Translations under genes and position numbers: made by a program
Assembly (NCBI GenBank): GCA_045634345.1
Contig: JAZRAB010000192.1
Location: 1-17,965, forward strand
Reading direction: 5' to 3'
Source of the DNA: Flemingiibacterium sp045634345
GTDB lineage: Bacteria > Bacillota > Clostridia > Oscillospirales > CAG-272
Length of the DNA stretch: 17,965 bases
Part shown: piece after piece, positions 7,261-14,207 of the stretch
Position numbering within the stretch: the first letter of the stretch is position 1
How the letters are laid out: every line of letters starts with the position of its first letter
Notes under the pieces: generated by a model
Told to the model about the DNA's origin: nothing
Database searches by the model: none
What the model saw: only the letters and a program-made list of their open reading frames with translations

Positions 7261-8777
7261 CAGTTGCCGTAAAATCCTTTGTGAAGCTTGTTTATCATCT
7301 TTATAATCTGGCTAAGGTATGCGTTTACTTCTTCTCCGCCCATATCAAGATCGGAGAATACCGCAAGTACATACGGCTTATCCCCCGATTCAACAATTGC
7401 CGCATCGTGATATGAATCAATATCCCAACCGTATTTGTGCAGTGCCTTTGTCGGAGAAACCGCATACGGTATAAGAACGGTATGGTTTGCTTTCGACATA
7501 GATTCACGCAAGAGTGGACCGTAAGTTTCGTCCTCTTCGATAAACTCATATATCGCCTTGAACATTTTGCCGGCATCTGCGGCGGTCATATTGTTTGCGT
7601 TGCGCGCAGAGGCGGTTGCACCGACAGAACGTGCGAGGGCGTAGTAGCGATCGTACTTAAAGCGGTTCTTTAATTGCTGATATGCCACATTATCGCTGTA
7701 TTCAAGCGCATACTTAATAAAATCAATATATGTAAATTCTGTTCCGTCAGGCATATCCTTTATTTTGCCCGAGCCTTCCTTGAGCATTGTTTTACTATCG
7801 TACTTGACAATCTCGGAAAGTTCAAATTTAGGGTCTGAATACTCGATGATAGTTTTGTCTGGTATTCCATCCTCGTCAGTGTCTACCATTTCAGGAAGGA
7901 ACTCCGGATCGTTTTCGACCTTTTCAAAAAAAGCCTTTTCATCTTCTGATATGGCTTTCAGAACGGACATCACATAAGGAGCCTTGATAACACTCGCGGC
8001 AGGATACACAGCATCCTCGGCATATTCAAAATGATATCCGGTGGTGAGGTCCTCGTAATATACGCTCACGGACGGATAAAATACGTCGTCGCGTGCAAGT
8101 ATCTTTTCGCGGAGCTTTGCCCTTATCAGCGCATCCTCTGTCATGCTGTCGGCTTCAAGCTCTTCGGGTGTATACAGAGCCTCTGCATCCTCTCCAAGTT
8201 CCTTGCGTGCCTCAATCTCTTTGTCAATAAGATCATCGATCTTGACCCAAATGTACTCAATCTTTTCCTCCGAACTGTCCGCTGTGGGTTCTTGTGCAGC
8301 TGCATCAGCCTCTTTAGGCGGGGCGACCATGCGAACATACGGAGTCATTGTTTCAATATATTCGATTATATCATCAATAAGGCGTGCCTGAGCGAGAACG
8401 TCGATCTTATATACCGTCTCATAACGTGCTATATCAGCTTCAAGCTCGGCTATGGCAGTATTTTTTTGTTCTACTTGAAGCTTAAGTGCTTCAATTTCGT
8501 CAGTGTAATATTTTCCCGAATCTGCAAGCTTTGCCTCGAGTTCAGTTATTCTTGCATTAAGCTCGGCAATCTCGCTCTCAAGCCTTGATTTTTGAGATTG
8601 AAGCCTATTTACGGTAGAAGTCAGCTTGTCTCCCTCTGCCTCTAGCTGAGCATTCTCTCCTTCAAGCTCGCCAATTTCGCTGTTAGTTCCAACAGCTATA
8701 ATGACCGCGGCGGCTATTACCAAGAGTAAAAGCACAGCGAGAAGAATATATATAGTAATGTTGAATCTTTTAGACAT
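7260..8777 (-). CDS. Membrane-anchored coiled-coil serine hydrolase, beta-lactamase/PBP fold
   Basis: 505 residues. One N-terminal membrane segment (about 9-29) works as an uncleaved anchor with the bulk outside the cell. A long heptad-rich coiled coil follows (about 33-120), then an acidic linker and a catalytic domain from about 230. The active-site triad of penicillin-recognising enzymes is present: SVIK (Ser262, Lys265), SDN (361-363) and HKYG (447-450) in place of KTG. I see no ExxLN omega-loop equivalent between SDN and NNMTAADAGKMF, so true beta-lactamase activity is unlikely; a peptidoglycan peptidase-like or non-catalytic wall role fits better. The SxxK-SDN spacing is about 40 residues longer than in class A enzymes and contains a calcium-loop-like DTDEDGIPD (299-307). 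Start and stop both overlap neighbours by one base (TGATG). Confidence 0.85.
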   Translation of the reverse strand: MSKRFNITIYILLAVLLLLVIAAAVIIAVGTNSEIGELEGENAQLEAEGDKLTSTVNRLQSQKSRLESEIAELNARITELEAKLADSGKYYTDEIEALKLQVEQKNTAIAELEADIARYETVYKIDVLAQARLIDDIIEYIETMTPYVRMVAPPKEADAAAQEPTADSSEEKIEYIWVKIDDLIDKEIEARKELGEDAEALYTPEELEADSMTEDALIRAKLREKILARDDVFYPSVSVYYEDLTTGYHFEYAEDAVYPAASVIKAPYVMSVLKAISEDEKAFFEKVENDPEFLPEMVDTDEDGIPDKTIIEYSDPKFELSEIVKYDSKTMLKEGSGKIKDMPDGTEFTYIDFIKYALEYSDNVAYQQLKNRFKYDRYYALARSVGATASARNANNMTAADAGKMFKAIYEFIEEDETYGPLLRESMSKANHTVLIPYAVSPTKALHKYGWDIDSYHDAAIVESGDKPYVLAVFSDLDMGGEEVNAYLSQIIKMINKLHKGFYGN

Positions 8778-9925
8778 CAGTTCACCTTTTTTCCTTCAAT
8801 AAAGACCGTTTCAACAGTGTGGTCAATTGAAAGCACATCGCCTCGAACAAGTATGATATCAGCGTCCTTACCGGCTTCGATTGAGCCAACGCGCGAATCA
8901 ATTCCAAGTATGCGCGCAGGAGTTACAGTCATTGCCGCAATTGCTGCAGTGCGCTCAAGACCTTCTTTTTTGGCAATAGCGGCGCAGAGCGGTAAATAAT
9001 TGAGCGGTGATACCGGATGATCGGTGGTCAAAGCTACATTAGCACCGGCACGCGATAATTCGCACGGATTCTTGAAAGTCTGCTCTTTGAGCTCCGGCTT
9101 TGAGCGATCGCAAAGGTTCGGCCCGGCTATCACGGGAACATCGGCAAGGTCATCTGCAATCAAATGTCCTTCCGTCGCATGAACGATCGCATACTTTATA
9201 GAAAATTCCTCCGCAATCCGTATCGCCGTAAAAATATCGTCCGCGCGGTGGGCATGAAAATGCGCCGTTATTTCGCCGCGCAGAAGCGGAATTAGCGATT
9301 CTAACTTTATATCATATTCCGGCGCATCAATCTCATCGTCGTTCTTACTGCGCTCTAATTCATCAAGATATCGCTTTGCCTTGGCAAGTGTCTCGCGCAT
9401 AAGTGCCGCCGTTGCCATACGTGTAACAGGTGCTGCATTTTTTGCATGATAAGTGTTCTTAGGATTCTCTCCAAGAGCAAATTTTATTGCCGCAGGAGCT
9501 TTCACTATCATTTTATCAACGCGCTTTCCGAACGTCTTGATAACGCAAATCTGACCGCCGATAGGATTGGCGCTTCCCGGCGCGACAGCGACACATGTAA
9601 CTCCTGCCGCACGTGCCTCTCCAAAGCATCGGTCAAGGGGATTTATACCGTCCAAAGCACGCACATGCGGCGTTATCGGATCGCTGTCCTCGTTGCAGTC
9701 ATCCCCCTCAAAATCAAGCGAATCCTCTACGATTCCGAGATGAGTGTGAGCATCGATAAAACCGGGATAAGCGGTAAGCCCTTCTGCATTGAGAACTTCC
9801 CCATCATATTCCGGCGCATCAGACTCACCAACTGCGGAAATTTTTCCGTTTTCGATTAAAATCCAACCGCCGCGAATTAAACCCGCGGCGGACATTGTTT
9901 CAATTGTAAGATTTTTAATAAGCAT
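8777..9925 (-). CDS. HutI-like amidohydrolase (imidazolonepropionase-related)
   Basis: 382-residue metal-dependent hydrolase of the amidohydrolase superfamily, cytosolic. The metal-site pattern is complete: DAHTHLG (His60, His62), the AHFHAHRADD block (His222-His226), VHATEGH (His249, His254) and TTDHP (Asp302). The C-terminal sheet ends in GSIEAGKDADIILVRGD, typical of these enzymes. It resembles the COG1228 group (imidazolonepropionase and related amidohydrolases). The substrate cannot be read from the sequence, and no other histidine-degradation gene is nearby, so I do not call it hutI. It is the first gene of the operon with the serine hydrolase and birA. The ribosome binding site is weak (GGTAG). 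Confidence 0.88.
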   Translation of the reverse strand: MLIKNLTIETMSAAGLIRGGWILIENGKISAVGESDAPEYDGEVLNAEGLTAYPGFIDAHTHLGIVEDSLDFEGDDCNEDSDPITPHVRALDGINPLDRCFGEARAAGVTCVAVAPGSANPIGGQICVIKTFGKRVDKMIVKAPAAIKFALGENPKNTYHAKNAAPVTRMATAALMRETLAKAKRYLDELERSKNDDEIDAPEYDIKLESLIPLLRGEITAHFHAHRADDIFTAIRIAEEFSIKYAIVHATEGHLIADDLADVPVIAGPNLCDRSKPELKEQTFKNPCELSRAGANVALTTDHPVSPLNYLPLCAAIAKKEGLERTAAIAAMTVTPARILGIDSRVGSIEAGKDADIILVRGDVLSIDHTVETVFIEGKKVN

Positions 9926-9966
9926 ATTTCTACCGTAACTTTTTTGTTTTATAAATCTATTTTATC

Positions 9967-9994
9967 CTGATGTGTAAATAATATTACATATCAG
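9967..9994. repeat. 28-bp inverted repeat between divIC and the amidohydrolase operon
   Basis: Arms CTGATGTGTAA (9967-9977) and TTACATATCAG (9984-9994) match in 10 of 11 positions around the 6-nt spacer ATAATA. It sits midway in the 89-bp gap, 42 bp before the amidohydrolase start. It has no T-tract on either side, so it looks more like an operator than a terminator. No clear -35/-10 pair could be assigned next to it. Confidence 0.55.
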
Positions 9995-10014
9995 CGGACA
10001 TTAACCTATATTTA

Positions 10015-10296
10015 TCAATTTATCAGATCATTATAAAAAATAATTTCATCCGGCAAGCAATAACCAAGCTTTTCCTTTGCAAGAGCAATTATATATTCCT
10101 CATCAAACGGAGTGTTAAGCTTGCTGTTGATCTCGTCAATACTTCCCTGTACTTCCTCAATTCGTTCTGTCAGCTTATCGCGTTCCTCCTCGAGCTGATT
10201 ATACTCGATTTGAACACTCACCAGGGTGATTATGAAAAACAGGAACGCGAAAAATATTGCGAGCTTCACCGGTATGGACATCCGTACCTGTTTCAT
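10015..10296 (-). CDS. divIC: Cell division protein DivIC/FtsB family
   Basis: Small bitopic septum protein that works with FtsL and DivIB/FtsQ in the divisome. 93 residues: short cytoplasmic start, one membrane helix (about 11-28), extracytoplasmic coiled coil (about 30-60), then the family motif EYIIALAKEKLGYCLPDEIIF (67-87), usually ending in a GxxxPGE-like turn. The ATG at 10296 is preceded by AAAGGA at 8-nt spacing. The first 98 nt are shared with the 3' end of yabQ in another frame. Position after yabP-yabQ is the usual one in spore formers. The S1-domain gene yabR and spoIIE, which follow divIC in Bacillus, are missing here. Confidence 0.93.
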   Translation of the reverse strand: MKQVRMSIPVKLAIFFAFLFFIITLVSVQIEYNQLEEERDKLTERIEEVQGSIDEINSKLNTPFDEEYIIALAKEKLGYCLPDEIIFYNDLIN

Positions 10297-10873
10297 CCTG
10301 TAATCCTTTCGTTTTTATGAACAGCCGTGAGCAATATAAAGTAAGCTCACCGGCAGATTTTTCAGTGTAATGTTTATGCCGCCATGTAAGTACACGATCA
10401 ACGGCACGTCCGAGTGTATGTTTGTAAAGTTTTAATATCAAATGAAGAATGGTTCGAGCGATCGGCATCAAAATCCTATGCCATACAGACGACAAGAGAC
10501 GGTAAATCAGCCTCGCCAATGTATTTGATATAAGCTTTGTAAGTCGCCCCACCGTTTGAAGATATATAAAGAAACCGCCAATCACACCAAATAAAATAAA
10601 TCCTCTCGTTGAACCGCCGTTAGCCTGAAAACAGAACAGCACGAGCGTGATGGCTGATACAACGAAGAATATAACATCTTCTATAAATGAAACAGCGGTC
10701 AAAAAAGTCTGTGAAGCAAGTCGCGCAATCCTTCCCGTGCCGTGAAGAGAGAGAAAAACGCGCGAAATGCGCATAATATCAAAAAATACTCCGAGTATAA
10801 CGCCGAGTATCAGAGAATATAAAAGCAGGTTCCACTGCCATGCCATGTCAAAACCGAGTTTCACAGTTTCCAC
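10199..10873 (-). CDS. yabQ: Spore cortex biosynthesis protein YabQ
   Basis: Membrane protein needed for spore cortex formation in Bacillus, made in the mother cell. The N-terminal part is the conserved domain: helix about 15-33 followed by FFDIMRISRVF, a second hydrophobic stretch (58-83), and NGGSTRGFILFGVIGGFFIYLQ trimmed at 85-106, the recognisable YabQ core. A basic, amphipathic region (about 112-165) follows. The last 30 residues are polar, unlike the family, and overlap divIC. The frame is open far upstream into yabP, so the start is uncertain. GTG at 10873 is preferred, 4 nt after the yabP stop, with AGG 7 nt upstream; GTG at 10864 and ATG at 10846 are alternatives that keep the whole domain. 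Confidence 0.85.
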   Translation of the reverse strand: METVKLGFDMAWQWNLLLYSLILGVILGVFFDIMRISRVFLSLHGTGRIARLASQTFLTAVSFIEDVIFFVVSAITLVLFCFQANGGSTRGFILFGVIGGFFIYLQTVGRLTKLISNTLARLIYRLLSSVWHRILMPIARTILHLILKLYKHTLGRAVDRVLTWRHKHYTEKSAGELTLYCSRLFIKTKGLQDETGTDVHTGEARNIFRVPVFHNHPGECSNRV

Positions 10874-10877
10874 GGCA

Positions 10878-11153
10878 TCACCTGAAGAATCCGCGTTTCT
10901 TTTTGGGCTCGGACAGCTCAAAGAAAATGATACCGCCAATATTGCCCTCGATATAAAGCTCGCCGGTTTCAACTGAAAGATGAGAGATTTTTAATTCTTT
11001 CCCATCATTCGCCATCATACCGCTGCTGCTTTTTAAAATAATACTTTGGTCGTCGAAGCTCTGCACGTCCTCGACACCGGTGATTGTGAGCCGAGAGCGG
11101 TCAGAGAGATTAATCTCTTGACGCGCCGCAGCAGTAAATTCACTGTTATTCAT
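10878..11153 (-). CDS. yabP: Sporulation protein YabP
   Basis: 91-residue beta-rich protein of the YabP/YqfC family, required for spore cortex assembly in Bacillus. The family blocks are LTITGVEDVQSFDD (22-35) and GKELKISHLSVETGELYIEG (51-70), with a basic tail KKKRGFFR. ATG at 11153 is chosen because GAGGAG lies 6 nt upstream; the TTG at 11171 in the same frame lies inside the ribosome-binding region. It is followed by yabQ at 4-nt spacing. A sigma-E-like promoter (11200-11228) lies just upstream, matching the mother-cell expression known for this gene in Bacillus. Confidence 0.93.
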   Translation of the reverse strand: MNNSEFTAAARQEINLSDRSRLTITGVEDVQSFDDQSIILKSSSGMMANDGKELKISHLSVETGELYIEGNIGGIIFFELSEPKKKRGFFR

Positions 11154-11199
11154 CCGTATCTCCTCTGCCAATTGGTTTGCCGTAGAACGGCTTTATACC

Positions 11200-11228
11200 A
11201 TTATATGGCAGAGGAAGTCCGGATATAC
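11200..11228 (-). promoter_or_regulatory. Sigma-E-like promoter of yabP-yabQ
   Basis: On the minus strand, -10 CATATAAT (11207-11200) matches the sporulation sigma-E consensus CATACAMT at 7 of 8 positions. A -35-like GTATATC (11228-11222) lies exactly 14 bp upstream, the spacing usual for sigma-E. The -35 match is only partial (5 of 7). It sits between the rlbA stop and the yabP start. Confidence 0.5.
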
Positions 11229-11229
11229 A

Positions 11230-11472
11230 TCAAGAAATAACTTCGTACATAGAAGCCGCATCAGCCTTTGCGGTAAACTCGCGCACATCGACAACCTTAA
11301 GCTTAGTTGTTCGCTGACCGAATGTGATTTCGATAATATCGCCCTCCTTGACATCATACGATGCCTTTGCCGGACGACCGTTCACCGAAACATGCTGGGT
11401 ATCGCAAGCTTCATTTGCGACTGTACGTCTCTTGATGAGACGGGACACTTTAAGAAATTTGTCCAGGCGCAT
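11230..11472 (-). CDS. rlbA: S4-domain RNA-binding protein RlbA (YabO/Hsp15-like)
   Basis: 80-residue S4-fold protein; the first half MRLDKFLKVSRLIKRRTVA with VSVNGRPAKASYDVKEGD is the classic S4 RNA-binding surface. Relatives bind stalled 50S subunits; RqcP/RlbA works with RqcH in C-terminal alanine tailing during ribosome quality control. Its start lies 3 nt after the HU stop (TAATTAATG) with no good ribosome binding site, so translation is probably coupled to HU. The pair HU-rlbA is driven by the promoter at 11804-11832. Confidence 0.92.
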   Translation of the reverse strand: MRLDKFLKVSRLIKRRTVANEACDTQHVSVNGRPAKASYDVKEGDIIEITFGQRTTKLKVVDVREFTAKADAASMYEVIS

Positions 11473-11475
11473 TAA

Positions 11476-11751
11476 TTACTTGTTGAGCTTTGCCTTGAGA
11501 GTCTTACCCGAGGTGAAAGCGAGGCGCTTGGAAGCAGGGATAGTGATAGCCTTGCGAGTAGCAGGGTTGATACCAGCTCTTGCAGGACGATCCTTAACCT
11601 CAAATGTACCGAAGCCGACGATCTGAACCTTTTCGCCGCCGAGGATAGCATCCTCGATACCTGCGAATGCAGCGTTTACTACTGCTTCAACATCCTTCTT
11701 CTTGAGACCGGTTTCCTTGGTAACTTTTTCGATAAGAGTTGTCTTGTTCAT
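11476..11751 (-). CDS. hup: DNA-binding protein HU
   Basis: 91-residue histone-like nucleoid protein that binds and bends DNA as a homodimer. Residues 1-40 form the helical dimer base (MNKTTLIEKVTKETGL). GFGTFEV (46-52) and the arm RPARAGINPATRKAITIPAS (55-74) are the HU signature with the DNA-intercalating Pro in NPAT. Length is exactly that of the family. AAAGGATT gives a good ribosome binding site 8 nt before the ATG. A strong own promoter makes it the first gene of the HU-rlbA unit. HU between mazG and rlbA is the clostridial order; Bacillus has hbs elsewhere. Confidence 0.98.
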   Translation of the reverse strand: MNKTTLIEKVTKETGLKKKDVEAVVNAAFAGIEDAILGGEKVQIVGFGTFEVKDRPARAGINPATRKAITIPASKRLAFTSGKTLKAKLNK

Positions 11752-11803
11752 GGTGTTTAATCCTTTCGTATAAAGTTTTTACCGTATTTTAATCGGTATT
11801 TTA

Positions 11804-11832
11804 ATTATAACATTTTTTTTCACATTAATCAA
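11804..11832 (-). promoter_or_regulatory. Promoter of HU-rlbA
   Basis: -35 TTGATT (11832-11827) and perfect -10 TATAAT (11809-11804), 17 bp apart, about 53 nt before the HU start. The leader contains a small TACCG/CGGTA hairpin (11780-11798), and a similar AATACCGA block also occurs upstream of the promoter. The AT-rich gap 11833-11922 shows no convincing mazG terminator. Confidence 0.88.
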
Positions 11833-11922
11833 TACCTAAATGCAAATTTTTTCAAAAAAAGTCGCATAAATTCGGTATTTTTTCGGCTTTTTGCCTTATC
11901 ATTACCATTAAATGTAAAAAGA

Positions 11923-12612
11923 TTACGGCTTTTCACCGTCAGAAGCACTCAAAACGACACGGTCACATGCATCACTAAGCGCTTTTTCACCGTCAACGCC
12001 AAGCGATTTTGAAAGCGATACCACCGAAAACAGCAGGTCCCCTATAAATCTTTCTTTGTCGGGTACATCGGCTGCAAGTGAGTTTATTGTATCGTTTTCG
12101 GGTACAGCAACGCCGAACTTTTTGGCTTTTGAGGTAAGCTTGTCCGCGCGTATAAGAGACGGGAGCGAGTGCGAAACGGAATCAAGCACCTCCCTGTCTG
12201 ATTTTTGCTTCTTTTCAACAACCTTTATCTTGTCCCAATTTTTTAATACCTCGGCGGATGTATCAGCGCTTACATCCGCAAATACGTGCGGATGCCGCAG
12301 GATCAGTTTTTTGCATATACCGTCTGCAACGTCATCAAAGGAAAACTCTCCTGCTTCTTCAGCAATTCTTGAGTGAAATATTACCTGAAGCATAAGGTCG
12401 CCGAGTTCCTCGCACATAAGCGTATTATTCTCGGTATCAATTGCTTCTATGGCCTCATATGTTTCCTCAATGAGATCGCGGCGGATTGATTTGTGATCCT
12501 GTTCACGATCCCACGGACAGCCTTCGGGAGAGCGCAATATCTCCATAATTTCACGCAGATCATTTATAGAGTAATTTTTCTTGCTTTTCAAAGCTTCTAT
12601 ACGTTTTTGCAT
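11923..12612 (-). CDS. mazG: Nucleoside triphosphate pyrophosphohydrolase MazG
   Basis: Hydrolyses non-canonical or excess NTPs to NMP and pyrophosphate. 229 residues. The first MazG domain is intact: GCPWDREQ (31-38), the Mg-binding LIEETYE (Glu49, Glu50, Glu53), CEELGDLMLQVIFH (Glu68, Glu69, Asp72), then RHPHVFADV. The second domain is worn: its EExxE helix is missing and only IGDLLFSVVSLSKSLGVDGEKALSDA remains, with the usual final helix cut short. The N-terminal methylase domain fused to MazG in Bacillus YabN is absent. AAAGGA precedes the ATG at 9-nt spacing. It lies 52 nt after spoVB, probably in one transcript; a 35-nt hairpin sits at the junction. Confidence 0.93.
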   Translation of the reverse strand: MQKRIEALKSKKNYSINDLREIMEILRSPEGCPWDREQDHKSIRRDLIEETYEAIEAIDTENNTLMCEELGDLMLQVIFHSRIAEEAGEFSFDDVADGICKKLILRHPHVFADVSADTSAEVLKNWDKIKVVEKKQKSDREVLDSVSHSLPSLIRADKLTSKAKKFGVAVPENDTINSLAADVPDKERFIGDLLFSVVSLSKSLGVDGEKALSDACDRVVLSASDGEKP

Positions 12613-12641
12613 AATTATACGTCCTTTCTTGATATTAAGAT

Positions 12642-12676
12642 TACAGCGGATTATAGGTGTCCTATTATCCGCTGTA
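12642..12676. repeat. Near-perfect hairpin spanning the spoVB stop codon
   Basis: Arms TACAGCGGATTATAGG (12642-12657) and CCTATTATCCGCTGTA (12661-12676) pair at 15 of 16 positions around a 3-nt loop. The spoVB stop codon (12667-12665) lies inside it and mazG starts 30 nt further on. On the minus transcript no T-tract follows, so it is not a normal terminator for spoVB; on the plus strand it is followed by CATTTTTT, a terminator-like layout. Confidence 0.75.
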
Positions 12677-14167
12677 CATTTTTTCTCCTATTGCCGATAT
12701 CAGAAAATACCCGACTGCCGCCGAAGCTATCGCAGCAAGTGTACCGGTCATAGGGTATATAATCACCGCAAGTGTCACAGAAAGTGACGCGGCAACAAGC
12801 GGTTTAAGACACGACTTAAACCCGATTGCCTTTTTCATGGGAGTAAGCGTTGCAATTGCAATCACGGAAATTATCATTACCGTAAAATAACAAATGAATG
12901 TTGATACGGGTGTAGCATATTTTCCGAGCGACGGTGTGAGAATCCATGTTGCCGTGAGCTTTGCCGCCGCTCCGCACAGCATGGCATAAAGTGGTACCCT
13001 CTCATGTCCGCTCGCCTGAAGAATAGTGTTTGTCAGTCCGAGCATACAAAGAAGCATGGACGATGGAGCAAGCAGAGTCAAAAGCATGGCTCCACGCTCG
13101 GCAACATCATCTGCGAACAGCAGCGACAATATAGGCTCGGACATAGCCGCCATTCCGACGGCACACGGAATGGCAATCAAAGCAGTTGATTTTACGGCAT
13201 CCGATACGAGCATATTTGATTTCTCGCGCTCCCCCGATGAAAGCGCCGCCGAAAGAGCCGGTAGGAGTGCATATGCAATTGGCATTGTAAGCACCGGCGG
13301 AAGATTGAACATCGGAACTGCGAGTGATGAATAGTTGCCCCATATTGCGGCGACCTCAGCTTGCGACATCCCAATCGCATGCAAACTTCGTGTCATTATA
13401 AGCGAATCGATAAGATTCGTAAGACTCATAACACTCGAAGATAGAGTAATCGGCAATGCCGCAGCTATAAGTCGGCGCGCATGGATGCGAGTGGGTGTAA
13501 TGTCATGTTCGCCCCCTAGCTTTTTCCTTAATATGAATGCGATGTAGAGCACAAACATGCCCGCCGCAACGCCGATGGTTATACCTGCCGCAGCATAAGC
13601 CGCGGCAATGGACATGCTTTGACCGCTTTCAACTGCATGGTATGCAAGCGCCACACCAAGCGAAACCTTGCCGAGCGCTTCAATCACTTGAGAGAGCGAG
13701 TGCCACTTCAAATCACCGAAGCCTTGAAAATATCCGCGGAGCGCCGCAGATTGACATACAAAGAAAAGCGTCGGGGCTACTGCAATTATCGCCGGACGCG
13801 AATTTTCCACACGCATGATATGCGATATAGGCCCCGATGCAAAAATCAGCACAAGACAACCGACAAGTCCGAGAGAGGTAAAAATCGTCAGCGATATGCG
13901 ATATATACGCATTGCACCATCATTCCTGCGTTTTTGCGGTATTTTTGCTATTAGCATCGACGCGGCAGCAGGAAGTCCGGCGGCTGACAGCATGTAAAAC
14001 CAAGTGAACAGCGTATAAGCGCTGTTGAAATACCCCATTCCCTCTTCGCCAATAAGCGAGGTGAGTGGAATCTTAAAAAGCAGTCCTGCCGCCTTGACTA
14101 TTAAATTTGAAACGGTCATGAGTATCACGCCGCTTGAAAGCTTGGAAATAAGGCTGATTTTTTTCAC
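12665..14167 (-). CDS. spoVB: SpoVB/MurJ-like lipid flippase of the polysaccharide exporter (MOP) family
   Basis: 500-residue multi-pass membrane protein with about 12-14 hydrophobic segments. The start VKKISLISKLSSGVILMTVS with NLIVKAAGLLFKIPLTSLIG is typical of the SpoVB group. Relatives flip lipid-linked peptidoglycan or polysaccharide precursors; SpoVB is needed for spore cortex synthesis, and position before mazG matches the Bacillus paralogue yabM. The exact substrate cannot be read off, so the name means family and context. GTG at 14167 is chosen because GGAG lies 8 nt upstream and homologues start here; the frame continues to an ATG at 14308 inside mtaD. That ribosome binding site is buried in the hairpin 14175-14200. 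Confidence 0.9.
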   Translation of the reverse strand: MKKISLISKLSSGVILMTVSNLIVKAAGLLFKIPLTSLIGEEGMGYFNSAYTLFTWFYMLSAAGLPAAASMLIAKIPQKRRNDGAMRIYRISLTIFTSLGLVGCLVLIFASGPISHIMRVENSRPAIIAVAPTLFFVCQSAALRGYFQGFGDLKWHSLSQVIEALGKVSLGVALAYHAVESGQSMSIAAAYAAAGITIGVAAGMFVLYIAFILRKKLGGEHDITPTRIHARRLIAAALPITLSSSVMSLTNLIDSLIMTRSLHAIGMSQAEVAAIWGNYSSLAVPMFNLPPVLTMPIAYALLPALSAALSSGEREKSNMLVSDAVKSTALIAIPCAVGMAAMSEPILSLLFADDVAERGAMLLTLLAPSSMLLCMLGLTNTILQASGHERVPLYAMLCGAAAKLTATWILTPSLGKYATPVSTFICYFTVMIISVIAIATLTPMKKAIGFKSCLKPLVAASLSVTLAVIIYPMTGTLAAIASAAVGYFLISAIGEKMYSG

Positions 14168-14174
14168 AAAAGAC

Positions 14175-14200
14175 GCTCCGATCGGCGCACCCGACCGAGC
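14175..14200. terminator. Hairpin between mtaD and spoVB, terminator-like and covering the spoVB ribosome binding site
   Basis: On the minus strand GCTCGGTCGG pairs with CCGATCGGAGC (10 bp with one bulge, loop GTGCG). AAAAAA precedes it and GTCTTTT follows. It begins 8 nt after the mtaD stop, and its 3' arm contains the GGAG used by spoVB. On the plus strand TTTTTT follows directly, an ideal terminator layout there. Confidence 0.65.
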
Positions 14201-14207
14201 TTTTTTG

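Noticed and set aside
8031..8588. 185-residue plus-strand open frame opposite the serine hydrolase
   Set aside because: Cys- and Phe-rich composition typical of the antisense of a coiled-coil gene, no ribosome binding site, and the minus-strand gene explains the region.
10874..10972. Longer yabQ frame starting at ATG 10972
   Set aside because: It lies inside yabP in another frame; the extra residues are not like YabQ and the gene starts naturally after the yabP stop.
11154..11171. TTG start of yabP at 11171
   Set aside because: The GAGGAG ribosome binding site lies between this TTG and the ATG at 11153, so the ATG is the start.
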